This document shows, piece after piece, positions 39,107 through 47,981 of a stretch of 49,622 nucleotides of DNA (position 1 is the stretch's first letter; every line of letters begins with the position of its first letter). Origin of the DNA: Oxalobacteraceae bacterium (GTDB taxonomy: Bacteria > Pseudomonadota > Gammaproteobacteria > Burkholderiales > Burkholderiaceae_D); the NCBI GenBank assembly GCA_947464955.1, contig CANHZI010000009.1, forward strand, positions 1 through 49,622, written 5' to 3'. The position numbers and the translations under genes were made by a program. Below the pieces are notes generated by a model. That model was not told the origin of the DNA. It searched no databases and saw only the letters and a list, made by a program, of their open reading frames with translations.

Positions 39107-41383
39107 CTATAAACGTTCTAATTTAGCAATTCCGAGATCGAGCAACTTCATCCCAAACTTCCCAAAATTGATATGGGCACGAGCATTGGTTCCACTGCCT
39201 TCAATATTGACGATCACGCCTTCACCAAATTTGGCATGAGCGACGTTTTCACCAATACGCCATCCACTTCCACTCTGCGTTTTTGAAAAACTTTGCGCGA
39301 TCTGATTGACACCACTTTCTGGCGCATCATCCCAAGCGGACTTGGCTCGACCAAACCAAGTAGGTTGTACTTTCGGCGACAGCCATTTCAATGAAGCGTC
39401 AGGCATTTCGTCGAAGAAGCGCGAGCGCAGGTTGTAGCGCGTTTGACCGTGCAACATACGAGTCTGAGAAAATGTCATATATAAGCGTTTGCGAGCACGA
39501 GTGATTGCCACATACATCAAGCGACGTTCTTCCTCGACACCGGATTCTTCCTGTGAACTATTCTCGTGTGGGAATAAGCCTTCCTCTAAGCCGCCAATAA
39601 ACACCGAATCAAACTCCAGGCCTTTCGCCGCATGCACTGTCATTAATTGGAGCGCATCTTGTCCTGCTTGCGCTTGATTATCTCCCGCCTCTAAAGATGC
39701 ATGGGAAAGAAAAGCTGACAGCGGCGACATCACTGTCGGCAGGGCTGCATCGGCATCGATAATTTCTACACCTTGGTCATTAGCAATTAAACTAGCCGCG
39801 GGTCGCGATGCTGGTCCTGTCAATGCTGGTGCGTCATGACCGAAGCCTTCTTCGGAAACAAATAAGGTCGCCGCACTCACCAACTGTTCTAGGTTTTCAA
39901 TGCGATCGGCACCTTCTTTTTCATTCTGATAGTGGGTAATCAGCGTACTCAAATCGAGTACCACCTGTACCATTTCTGGTAGCGGTAAATTTTGCGTCTC
40001 GAAACGTGCCGCTTCAACTAACTTAACGAATGACGCCAAAGAGCTACCCGCTTTACCAGCCACATAAGGTACCGCTGCGTACAATGAAATATTGTATTGA
40101 CGCGCCGCATCCTGCAGTTGCTCAATCGAACGCGCACCGATGCCGCGCGTCGGAAAATTCACCACACGCAAGAATGCGGAATCGTTGTGAGGGTTATCCA
40201 TCAACTGCAAATAGGCGATCGCATGTTTAATTTCGGCGCGCTCGAAAAAGCGCTGCCCACCATACACACGGTAGGGCAAACCGGCCGAAAACAGAGCATG
40301 TTCAATCACGCGCGATTGCGCATTAGATCGATACAAGATTGCAATTTCGCTGCGGAGCGACCCATCGCGTATCAAGTTTTTCGCTTCTTCAGTAATCCAC
40401 TGCGCTTCTTGAATATCGCTGCTCGCTTCAAAGATGCGGACTGGCTCACCATGCCCTGCATCTGTGCGCAAATTCTTACCAAGGCGTTTGCTATTGTGTT
40501 CGATCAATGCATTCGCAGTGTCCAGAATATGGCCATGCGAGCGGTAGTTCTGCTCGAGTTTAATCAGGTTTTCAACTTGGAACTCACGTTCGAAGGCAGA
40601 CATATTGCCGACGTTCGCGCCACGGAAAGCGTAAATGCTTTGATCGTCATCACCGACAGCGAATACCGCAGCTTGCGTCCCTGCCATCAGTTTAAGCCAC
40701 TTGTATTGCAAATCATTCGTGTCTTGAAACTCATCGATCAGGATGTGCTTGAAGCGCGATTGATAATGCTCGCGCAGAGGCTGATTACGGCTCAGTAATT
40801 CGTAGGTGCGCAGTAAAAGCTCGGCAAAATCGACCACACCTTCGCGCTGACATTGCAGATCATAGAGATCGTACAAAGCCACCATTTTTCGGTTGAAATC
40901 GTCGTACGCATCGACTGCAGCTGCACGCAAACCCTGATCTTTCGCGCTATTGATGAAATACATCAAATTCTTGGCGGGATACTTTTCGTCATCGATGTTA
41001 TTCGCCTTTAAAAGGCGCTTAATAAACGAAAGTTGATCGCCAGAATCGAGAATTTGAAAGGTCTGCGGTAAACCAGCGTCGCGATGATGGGCCCGCAATA
41101 AACGATTACATAAACCATGGAAAGTACCGATCCACATGCCACGTGTATTGATCGGCAGCATCGCCGATAAGCGCGTCAACATCTCTTTCGCCGACTTGTT
41201 GGTGAAGGTCACCGCCAACACGCCGTTCGGTGAAATTTGCCCGGTTTGAATGAGCCAAGCGATCCGCGTCGTCAGAACTCGTGTTTTTCCTGAGCCTGCA
41301 CCCGCCAAAATTAAGGCAGATTGCGGTGGTAAGGTCACAGCGGCAAGCTGTTCGGGATTGAGATTGTGTAATAGATTTTGCAT
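39107..41383 (-). CDS. uvrD: UvrD/Rep-type ATP-dependent DNA helicase
   Basis: 758 residues, superfamily 1A. Motif I GAGSGKT (about 28-34), motif II IDEFQDTNDLQY, motif III VGDDDQSIYAFRGA, motif IV LEQNYRS, motif V TVHAAKGLEFDSVF and motif VI VAITRARKRLY. The C-terminal region ends with a Tudor-like segment (VAHAKFGEGVIVNIEG). 3'-5' helicase of mismatch and excision repair. Rep and PcrA are close relatives; the length and the C-terminus fit UvrD/PcrA better. Confidence 0.93.
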   Translation of the reverse strand: MQNLLHNLNPEQLAAVTLPPQSALILAGAGSGKTRVLTTRIAWLIQTGQISPNGVLAVTFTNKSAKEMLTRLSAMLPINTRGMWIGTFHGLCNRLLRAHHRDAGLPQTFQILDSGDQLSFIKRLLKANNIDDEKYPAKNLMYFINSAKDQGLRAAAVDAYDDFNRKMVALYDLYDLQCQREGVVDFAELLLRTYELLSRNQPLREHYQSRFKHILIDEFQDTNDLQYKWLKLMAGTQAAVFAVGDDDQSIYAFRGANVGNMSAFEREFQVENLIKLEQNYRSHGHILDTANALIEHNSKRLGKNLRTDAGHGEPVRIFEASSDIQEAQWITEEAKNLIRDGSLRSEIAILYRSNAQSRVIEHALFSAGLPYRVYGGQRFFERAEIKHAIAYLQLMDNPHNDSAFLRVVNFPTRGIGARSIEQLQDAARQYNISLYAAVPYVAGKAGSSLASFVKLVEAARFETQNLPLPEMVQVVLDLSTLITHYQNEKEGADRIENLEQLVSAATLFVSEEGFGHDAPALTGPASRPAASLIANDQGVEIIDADAALPTVMSPLSAFLSHASLEAGDNQAQAGQDALQLMTVHAAKGLEFDSVFIGGLEEGLFPHENSSQEESGVEEERRLMYVAITRARKRLYMTFSQTRMLHGQTRYNLRSRFFDEMPDASLKWLSPKVQPTWFGRAKSAWDDAPESGVNQIAQSFSKTQSGSGWRIGENVAHAKFGEGVIVNIEGSGTNARAHINFGKFGMKLLDLGIAKLERL

Positions 41384-41443
41384 CCCGTCATTATACGGGA
41401 GAGACCTAGTCTAAAAATAGCAAAGACTGATTTTTTATACAGT

Positions 41444-41950
41444 CTATACGGTTTGTTTGCGGGTCTCGTCGTAGGTCCGCAACCATGTCAGTTGCAAGAC
41501 GCGCGCATCGCTACTGGCGCGATGGCGTGCAACGCAGAGTTCTTTGGTAATTTGGTCTTTGGTGGCTTGCCACAATGGCATTTGTTCGTCTTCGATGATT
41601 TCAAACAAATCGGTCAATTTGAACTTGGGAACAATCTCAGCTGCATCAAATAGCCGGGCCATCCACACATAGTCTTGCCCCCAACCATCGGTATAAACCG
41701 TGCGCCCACCCAAGAAAAAGTTGAGCTGCTCCGCCACAAATTGCGCCGTGTTGCCACGTTCGACTAAGATTTCGCGTGCGATATTGTGCACTTTTGCGGC
41801 CTCCGGGTCCCAATGCGTCCAATCTGCTTCGGGGCGGATTAGCGAACACCAACCCTCGCCATGGCGTCCCGAGAAGCCAACCTCAATCGGATAACTGCCT
41901 TGACCAAAGCCTGAAGCTTCGAAATCAATAATGATGGGCACGGTCATCAT
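41444..41950 (-). CDS. DEDD-family 3'-5' exonuclease
   Basis: 168 residues. ATG at 41950 is preceded by GAGGAG at 6 nt. DEDD motifs: IDFEASGFG (Exo I, Asp and Glu), a central Asp in GWGQDYVWMARL (Exo II) and HRASSDARVL (Exo III, His and Asp). The fold is the RNase T / DnaQ type. Substrate (RNA or DNA) is unknown; no polymerase domain is attached. It lies 60 bp upstream of the helicase gene on the same strand. Confidence 0.85.
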   Translation of the reverse strand: MMTVPIIIDFEASGFGQGSYPIEVGFSGRHGEGWCSLIRPEADWTHWDPEAAKVHNIAREILVERGNTAQFVAEQLNFFLGGRTVYTDGWGQDYVWMARLFDAAEIVPKFKLTDLFEIIEDEQMPLWQATKDQITKELCVARHRASSDARVLQLTWLRTYDETRKQTV

Positions 41951-42003
41951 CGGACACTCCTCTCAATGCACTACGCGAATTAGCCTAAGCTGGGCGATAC
42001 ATG

Positions 42004-42077
42004 GGGACAACGGCTGTGTCCCATTGTGCCTCAAATTTGCGGTAAAGAAAGATGTTCCACGCGGGTTTCACGTGGAA
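42004..42077. other. Two dyads in the gap upstream of the exonuclease gene
   Basis: GGGACA / TGTCCC (42004-42022, 7-nt spacer) and TTCCACG / CGTGGAA (42055-42077, 9-nt spacer) lie in the 196-bp gap between the exonuclease and DUF2721 genes. They could be operators or leader hairpins. No known motif was recognised. Confidence 0.35.
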
Positions 42078-42146
42078 GAGCGTAGAAGCGTGGTTTTTAA
42101 GGAACGCTGAGGAAGTTGGATGAGCAGACTTTCAGAATCAATGCAA

Positions 42147-42608
42147 TTACGGCAAGAATCTTGCGCCATGTTCACGTTGGCGTCGCAAGGTTTTTGTCGC
42201 AACAAAAATTTCACGTAAAAAGAAAATAAAGCTGCCAATCAAAGCAAAAACACCCAATACAAACATCGCCGCAATCAGCTGGTCAAGATGGATGCCGAGT
42301 GCATCGCCCATGAACAGGGCTGCGATAACCAAACAAATCAACAAGGCACAGGTTGAACTTAGGGTGATCGCTCGATTAATCAAATGCATGCGCTGATACA
42401 GCTCGTCGAGTTCTAACTGCATATTTGGCGTCAAGACTTCCTTGCCTTGCGTATTGATCATGTCTTCTAGCGTGCGGGAACGATCAATAATTCGAGCCAA
42501 TCGATTCGTTAGCACGGTCAAATTAGTGCCCACACCGGTCAATAGGAAAACTGGGGCGATCGCCAGTTGAATAATTTGTCCAATATTTCCTAAGTGCAGA
42601 TTGATCAC
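42147..42608 (-). CDS. DUF2721 family membrane protein
   Basis: 153 residues starting with GTG at 42608. Helix near 12-32 (IIQLAIAPVFLLTGVGTNL), a charged amphipathic middle (RLARIIDRSRTLED) and two helices at about 80-100 and 108-132. This layout and the N-terminal sequence match the DUF2721 family. Function unknown. Confidence 0.8.
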   Translation of the reverse strand: MINLHLGNIGQIIQLAIAPVFLLTGVGTNLTVLTNRLARIIDRSRTLEDMINTQGKEVLTPNMQLELDELYQRMHLINRAITLSSTCALLICLVIAALFMGDALGIHLDQLIAAMFVLGVFALIGSFIFFLREIFVATKTLRRQREHGARFLP

Positions 42609-42847
42609 AATGGGTCCGAATACGAATTGTTGAAATGAAGCACTATTTTAGCAGCAAGTCTGGGCGCACAAAGTTTTGGGGAATTCTGTGGTTTCATTTC
42701 GCGCCACAAAATAACATCTTGCGCCAATTCTCTACGCTTCGTCGCTTTATCCTAGAAACGGGGAAGCAGCCTAGGCATAGTGTCACCAAGCACAACGCAT
42801 TTCACTTTCTGAATACAGATAACACATCAATTTCCAAGGAGCTTATT

Positions 42848-43366
42848 ATGTTGACACAAATCTTTACACACACACCAGTTTGGGTCTGGGTTCTCTTAGC
42901 AGCACTGATCGCACTCGGCCTGAGTCAAGTACGCGACCGTGAAGTCTCTTTGAAGCGCGTAACAATCTTGCCTTTAGTGATGATCGCTTTCTCGGCAACG
43001 AGCGTGATGCAGAATGCTGGCAAGCATCCAAGTGTCGTATTGGTTTGGTTGATCGCTTGTGCAGTTACTGCGATGTTAGTGTTAAGAAGCCAATTGGATA
43101 GCAAAACACACTACCAAGCAAGCAGTGGCATGCTCAGCATTGCTGGTAGCTGGGTACCCATGTTCTTAATCTTAACGATCTTTATTGGTAAATTTGCCTT
43201 GGCAGTTTTCAGCAAAGTGCAGCCGGAAGTGGCTCAGAGCTTGAATTTCACTACCGCAAGTGCATTGTTTTTTGGTGCCTTGAGCGGCGTATTCTTGGGT
43301 AGAGCAGCACGCTTGTGGAAACTGGTTGCCAGCGCCAAATCACCCATTTTGGTACAAGCTGCTTGA
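42848..43366 (+). CDS. Small multi-pass membrane protein
   Basis: 172 residues from ATG 42848, with AAGGAG 7 nt upstream; the 42635 extension has no such signal and is rejected. Four or five predicted membrane helices: VWVWVLLAALIALGLSQV, the stretch after ILPLVMIAF, VVLVWLIACAVTAML, WVPMFLILTIFIGKFAL and a C-terminal one. It may belong to the DUF6622 group, but I am not certain. Function unknown. Confidence 0.75.
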   Translation: MLTQIFTHTPVWVWVLLAALIALGLSQVRDREVSLKRVTILPLVMIAFSATSVMQNAGKHPSVVLVWLIACAVTAMLVLRSQLDSKTHYQASSGMLSIAGSWVPMFLILTIFIGKFALAVFSKVQPEVAQSLNFTTASALFFGALSGVFLGRAARLWKLVASAKSPILVQAA

Positions 43367-43396
43367 TCTTTTAAATCAGCTCAATTTAGTTCAACT

Positions 43397-44242
43397 TTAG
43401 CGACGCGGATAATTTGATTCAAACATCTCTTTCATTAAGAAACGTTCAGTCTCTTCACTGTCCTCAGGCGCCATGGAAATCATGACAACTCGTCCCAGAC
43501 GATTGGATTCCCAAGGCGCTTGTTTCTTGAAACGAGAACGTATCACCTCCATCATCTTTTTGACGATAGCCAGCTCGACGTTACCACCAAGCCCAGCATC
43601 GACTTCATACACTTGTCGATTGCTATTGACCCTGACTTCCCAGCCACGGAAAGAGAATGTCGCGGTTCGAACACCCTTATTAATGATGGTAAACAAACCA
43701 CCATCACCATTCTTACCATTAGCCTGATCCATACTACGGCGCACATTTTCTTCTGCAATTTCTTGCGTGCTACGTCCGCGATTTCCTTGAGCCGCTGCAT
43801 TTTCAGCCGCTGCGGCTTCGCGTGCCTGTTGACGTTTTTCGCGTGCCGCATTAAGCATTGCGGTCATATCGGGAGGCGGCATGTCTTCGTACTTGACTGG
43901 CGGCTTTTCAACGACTTCCTCGGTTGGCTGCACTGGCGAGTCTTTAGGCTTAGAAATAGCTTTGGGATTAGGTGGTGTTTTTGTCTTAACCTCAGCCTTC
44001 TTGGCATTCGGCTCACCTTGTTTGATTTGTTTGACCTTGTCAAAAATCATCACCATTGGGCTACTCAGTGGCTTGCCGTTTTTAATATCAGCACCAATTT
44101 TGAGCAAAAGGTAAAGAAACAGCACATGCAACAGCAATACGGCCAAGATCGATAGCAGACGCTTAGGCCTGAACCGAATGTGGATTTGAACAACACCTTG
44201 TTCTTCTAATGCTCGTTCTTGTGATTCCGTGTACAACTTCAT
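43397..44242 (-). CDS. TonB/TolA-like single-span membrane protein
   Basis: 281 residues. Short cytoplasmic N-terminus, one membrane helix at about 30-50 (LLSILAVLLLHVLFLYLLL), a Pro/Lys-rich periplasmic linker (about 75-125), an Ala/Glu/Arg-rich helical stretch (about 130-170) and a compact C-terminal domain (about 180-281; TFSFRGWEVRVNSNRQVYEVDAG). The layout resembles TonB or TolA, yet the C-terminal domain lacks a recognisable TonB motif and no exbB/exbD or tolQ/R are adjacent. Function unknown. Confidence 0.75.
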   Translation of the reverse strand: MKLYTESQERALEEQGVVQIHIRFRPKRLLSILAVLLLHVLFLYLLLKIGADIKNGKPLSSPMVMIFDKVKQIKQGEPNAKKAEVKTKTPPNPKAISKPKDSPVQPTEEVVEKPPVKYEDMPPPDMTAMLNAAREKRQQAREAAAAENAAAQGNRGRSTQEIAEENVRRSMDQANGKNGDGGLFTIINKGVRTATFSFRGWEVRVNSNRQVYEVDAGLGGNVELAIVKKMMEVIRSRFKKQAPWESNRLGRVVMISMAPEDSEETERFLMKEMFESNYPRR

Positions 44243-44615
44243 GCGTTCTGCTTCAAATTGCTTGGCTTACCAATAAAGCTGGCAAGGATACCTCAAATAG
44301 TGCTAATTCCGTGTATCAAAGCATTGCAAAATTGACTTTTTACTGAGAACTCGGCTCAAGTTTTGCCGCCATCAATTGTGTGTTTACGCAAGAAATGTAA
44401 CAAAAGCCCCTATTGCCCGATCTCAATTCCTAGATTATTTGGCTCTTAGAGCACAGCTTCTAGAAAGCAAAACTCGACTGTTAGCGCTCTCACATTTACT
44501 TACAAATGGCGCCTTGTTCGCGCGCATGCGCTTCACTAATCTAGCCTCACCAAGCGCCCCAGATCGTTTTTGGGGCGACACCCAAGATAGCAAAGTCAAA
44601 AGAAAGCGAGCGCAT
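44243..44615. other. Region upstream of the DUF1800 gene with a GC-rich stem-loop
   Basis: 373 bp. An in-frame extension from TTG 44376 exists but lacks good starts and homology-like content, so I treat this as non-coding leader. A hairpin CGCCCCA, 9-nt loop, TGGGGCG at 44555-44577 ends 38 bp before the ATG. No promoter could be set with confidence. Confidence 0.4.
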
Positions 44616-46364
44616 ATGCCTTACGATCAAGACCTCATTGAAGATCAAGCTTCTCCCACTTTTTCTGTGCCTCAGCCAGCATCTGTGACGCCACTCGCCT
44701 TTGCCGTGGCGACGACACTCGGATTAAGTGCCTGCGGGGGAGATCCTAGCGCGACCTCCGGTAGCATCAACTCTGACGCAATGGCTGGGCCACCAGCAAG
44801 CTCACCGGCAAGCCCACCAGCAAGCACCATTAGCGAATCCCAAGCCGCGCGATTTTTGCTTCAAGCCAGTATGGGTGTCACGCGCGAACAGATTCAACGC
44901 GTACAAACTCTTGGTTACAGCGCTTGGCTCGACGAACAGTTCACCATTGCCGGAAATGGATCGCGCTGGGACTGGCTGGTAAAAAAAGGCATGAATGCGT
45001 CGACCTATCGCAACTCACAAGCAGGTTTTGATTCCTGTGCTTGGCGCAAATTGATTAGCTCTCCTGATACCTTACGTCAGCGCATCACACTGGCATTATC
45101 GGAAATCTTAGTTGTCAGCATCCAAGGCTTGGTCAACGGTGGCGGTTGGAAAGCATTTGCTGCAGCCAACTACCTCGACCTATTAGAAGCCAACTGTTTC
45201 GGTAACTACCGCGATATCCTACAAAAGGTCTCGACCAGCACGACCATGAGTTTGTACCTCACCTATCGCGGCAACACGAAATACAACCCCAGCACAGGCG
45301 CTTTACCAGACGAAAACTACGCACGTGAAGTCATGCAGCTGTTTAGTATAGGATTGATTCAATTGAATCTTGACGGTTCAGCAGTGATGAACAATGGCAT
45401 TCCAGCAGAGACCTATGGGCTTGACGACATCACTGGCCTTGCGCGCATCTTTACCGGCTGGGATTTAGATCTCACCACAAGTAATACCTCAACGCCAGAC
45501 TATCATCGCCGCCCCTTGCGCCTCGTGCCTACCAAGCACGAGTTTGGTAGTTCTAGCTTCCTCGGAAAAACAATACCGGCTGGGCTCCGCGGTGAAGAAG
45601 CGCTGAAGATGAGTTTGGATATTCTATTCGCCCACCCGAATGTTGCCCCCTTCATTTCTCGTCAGCTCATACAACGCTTAGTGACCAGTAATCCAAGTGC
45701 AGGCTACATTAAACGAGTAGCCACTGTGTTCAACAACAACGGCGGCGGCGTAAAAGGCGACATGAAGGCGGTCATCAAAGCGATCTTGCTCGATGATGAA
45801 GCACGCGATGAGTCCAACTTAAGTAACCCCCAATTCGGCAAACTGAAGGAGCCAATGCTCAGATTTTGCGCGTGGGCGCGAAGCTTCGCCGCAAACTCGA
45901 AAAGCGATACTTGGTTGATCGGCGACACCAGCGATGCCGGCAGCAGATTGGGACAAAGCCCACTACGATCGCCGACCGTATTTAACTATTTCCGGCCAGG
46001 CTACGTGCCACCAAACACCAGTATCGCCAATTCCCATTTGGTGGCGCCTGAAATGCAAATCGTCAACGAATCCTCCGTTGTCGGCTACGTCAACTTCATG
46101 CAATCGGCCATTAACGCGTCGCGTGATGTGGGCGATCTCACAGCAGACTACCGCGGGCTTTTAAGTTTGGCAGATAACGCCAGCGCTTTAGTGAGCGAAC
46201 TCAATTTACTGTTAGCAGCAAATCAAATCGGTTCGAATTCAATCGCACTGATTACTCAGGCGATCAACAGCATGCGCAGTGGTAGCGACGGATATCGCTA
46301 CCAACGCATCTATGCTGCGCTGACCTTAGTGCTTGCGAGCCCTGAATTTATCGTTTTGAAATAG
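44616..46364 (+). CDS. DUF1800 family protein, possible lipoprotein
   Basis: 582 residues from ATG 44616. A hydrophobic stretch ends in the lipobox-like LSAC (about residue 41), though it is preceded by some 25 polar residues instead of a short basic n-region. The DUF1800 body has AARFLLQASMGVTREQI, NYAREVMQLFSIGL, ARIFTGWDLD and SPTVFNYFRPGYVPP, all typical. Function not established. The next gene, DUF1501, lies 10 bp downstream; the two families commonly occur as a pair. Confidence 0.88.
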   Translation: MPYDQDLIEDQASPTFSVPQPASVTPLAFAVATTLGLSACGGDPSATSGSINSDAMAGPPASSPASPPASTISESQAARFLLQASMGVTREQIQRVQTLGYSAWLDEQFTIAGNGSRWDWLVKKGMNASTYRNSQAGFDSCAWRKLISSPDTLRQRITLALSEILVVSIQGLVNGGGWKAFAAANYLDLLEANCFGNYRDILQKVSTSTTMSLYLTYRGNTKYNPSTGALPDENYAREVMQLFSIGLIQLNLDGSAVMNNGIPAETYGLDDITGLARIFTGWDLDLTTSNTSTPDYHRRPLRLVPTKHEFGSSSFLGKTIPAGLRGEEALKMSLDILFAHPNVAPFISRQLIQRLVTSNPSAGYIKRVATVFNNNGGGVKGDMKAVIKAILLDDEARDESNLSNPQFGKLKEPMLRFCAWARSFAANSKSDTWLIGDTSDAGSRLGQSPLRSPTVFNYFRPGYVPPNTSIANSHLVAPEMQIVNESSVVGYVNFMQSAINASRDVGDLTADYRGLLSLADNASALVSELNLLLAANQIGSNSIALITQAINSMRSGSDGYRYQRIYAALTLVLASPEFIVLK

Positions 46365-46374
46365 AGGCAAAACC

Positions 46375-47784
46375 ATGAACAACAATTCAAACAACAATAC
46401 TCCAAATGCCTCACGTCGCGCTTTTCTGCAACGTGCAAGTGCGTTATCCTTGACTGGTATCGCAGCACCATGGGCTGTGAACCTTGCCGCCATGGCCGAG
46501 GCATCGGCCGCAGGCGCTGATGATTACAAAGCCATTGTGTGTGTGTTTATGTACGGCGGTAACGACTATGCCAACACTTTGGTGCCCTACGATACGGCTA
46601 GCTACAACGCCTATCAACAACTGCGCCCTAGCCTCGCTTATGCACGTAGTAATTTGAACGCGACTGCATTGAAGCCTGTAAGTGCGCCGCTTGACCGTTT
46701 CGGTGCGACACATGAATATGCCCTCGCGCCAGAATTGTCGCCGTTACTGCCACTGTTTGATGCAGGCAAGATGGGGGTGGTTCTTAACATCGGCACCTTA
46801 ATCCAGCCCACCACAAAACTACAGTACACGAATCGTAGTGTGCCACTCCCACCCAAGTTGTTCTCGCACAATGACCAACAATCGGTATGGCAATCGTCCT
46901 CGCCAGAAGGAGCGGCCTCGGGCTGGGGCGGACGCATGGGCGATCTATTTGCCTCGGGTAACGGCAACGCCACGTTTACCTGCGTCAATGTATCTGGCAA
47001 CGCAGTCTACCTCGCTGGCAAACAAGCAGTGCAGTATCAAATAACGACCAAAGGCTCGGTACCTTTCAATGCCTTGAAAACGCCTTTGTTTGGCTCCAGC
47101 GCCTGCTCTGATGCTTTACGGCAGTTAATCACGCAAAGCCGCAGCCATCTATTTGAAAATGAATACAATCGAGTGACCTCACGCTCCATCGATGCCGACG
47201 CCGTCCTCAGTGCCGCGCTAGCGACTGGACCCGAGATCAAAACGCCATTCCCTGCAGACAATAGTCTTGGCGATCAACTGAAAATGGTGGCACGCATGAT
47301 CTCTACGGCTAAAACGGTGGGAGCCAAGCGTCAGGTATTCTTCGTTTCACTGGGCGGCTTCGACAATCATGACGGTTTGCTGAGTGATCATCCTACCTTG
47401 CTCAAAACCGTGGCAGACGCCATGGCGGCTTTCTATAGCTCTACGCTTGAACTTGGCGTCGCGAATCAAGTGACCACATTTACGGCATCCGATTTCGGTC
47501 GCACCCTCAGTGGTAATAATGATGGCAGTGATCACGGTTGGGGCAGCATGCACTTCATGCTCGGTGGCGCGGTCAATGGCAAACGTTTCTATGGCACCGC
47601 CCCGCTCGTTGCGAGCAATGGCGATGACGATGTCGGACAAGGACGCCTGCTACCAACGACTTCGGTCGATCAATATGCGGCAACCTTAGGCAGTTGGTTG
47701 GGGATCTCAGATTCAGCTTTAATAGATTTACTTCCCAATTTACACAATTTCGATGCTAGTCAAAGAAAACTCGGATTCTTGTAA
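46375..47784 (+). CDS. DUF1501 family Tat-exported protein
   Basis: 469 residues with GAGG 7 nt before the ATG. The N-terminus is a twin-arginine signal (SRRAFLQRASALSLTG) ending near AEASAAG. The body has FMYGGNDYANTLVPYD, FSHNDQQSVWQS, LGGFDNHD and SDFGRTL, typical of DUF1501 proteins with an alkaline-phosphatase-like fold. Exported folded to the periplasm. Paired with the DUF1800 gene; enzymatic activity is unknown. Confidence 0.92.
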   Translation: MNNNSNNNTPNASRRAFLQRASALSLTGIAAPWAVNLAAMAEASAAGADDYKAIVCVFMYGGNDYANTLVPYDTASYNAYQQLRPSLAYARSNLNATALKPVSAPLDRFGATHEYALAPELSPLLPLFDAGKMGVVLNIGTLIQPTTKLQYTNRSVPLPPKLFSHNDQQSVWQSSSPEGAASGWGGRMGDLFASGNGNATFTCVNVSGNAVYLAGKQAVQYQITTKGSVPFNALKTPLFGSSACSDALRQLITQSRSHLFENEYNRVTSRSIDADAVLSAALATGPEIKTPFPADNSLGDQLKMVARMISTAKTVGAKRQVFFVSLGGFDNHDGLLSDHPTLLKTVADAMAAFYSSTLELGVANQVTTFTASDFGRTLSGNNDGSDHGWGSMHFMLGGAVNGKRFYGTAPLVASNGDDDVGQGRLLPTTSVDQYAATLGSWLGISDSALIDLLPNLHNFDASQRKLGFL

Positions 47785-47936
47785 GTAGCGGCGGACAAAA
47801 ACTCGGCAATTCGAGTATTGCTTATTCTTTTACCATGACTTTCTCGCGCATTTCACAGAATTTAGCGCTTTTTACGGGGTTTTGGACGAATGAATTAGCC
47901 ACAGGGGGCGCGACAGAGTAAACTACGGCCTTATGC

Positions 47937-47957
47937 TTTTTCGCATCCTGCGAAAAA
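47937..47957 (+). promoter_or_regulatory. Leader stem-loop before the DEAD-box helicase gene
   Basis: TTTTTCGCA, loop TCC, TGCGAAAAA: a perfect 9-bp stem ending 24 bp before the ATG. It lies in the 197-bp gap after the DUF1501 gene. It may be a 5'-leader structure that the helicase itself could resolve, or a terminator of the upstream operon; no T-run follows the stem. Confidence 0.45.
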
Positions 47958-47981
47958 CGCCCCCTCCTGTGAGCCCGTCCC

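Noticed and set aside
40097-40798. 233-codon plus-strand frame inside the helicase gene
   Set aside because: Opposite-strand shadow of a gene with all SF1 helicase motifs.
42635-42847. N-terminal extension of the small membrane protein
   Set aside because: The ATG at 42848 has a strong AAGGAG; the extension is basic and unlike a membrane-protein start.
43520-44155. 211-codon plus-strand frame opposite the TonB-like gene
   Set aside because: Shadow frame; the minus-strand frame has a coherent membrane helix, linker and domain layout.
44376-44615. N-terminal extension of the DUF1800 protein from a TTG
   Set aside because: No Shine-Dalgarno, no family-like sequence and a GC-rich hairpin in the stretch; the ATG at 44616 starts closer to the export signal.
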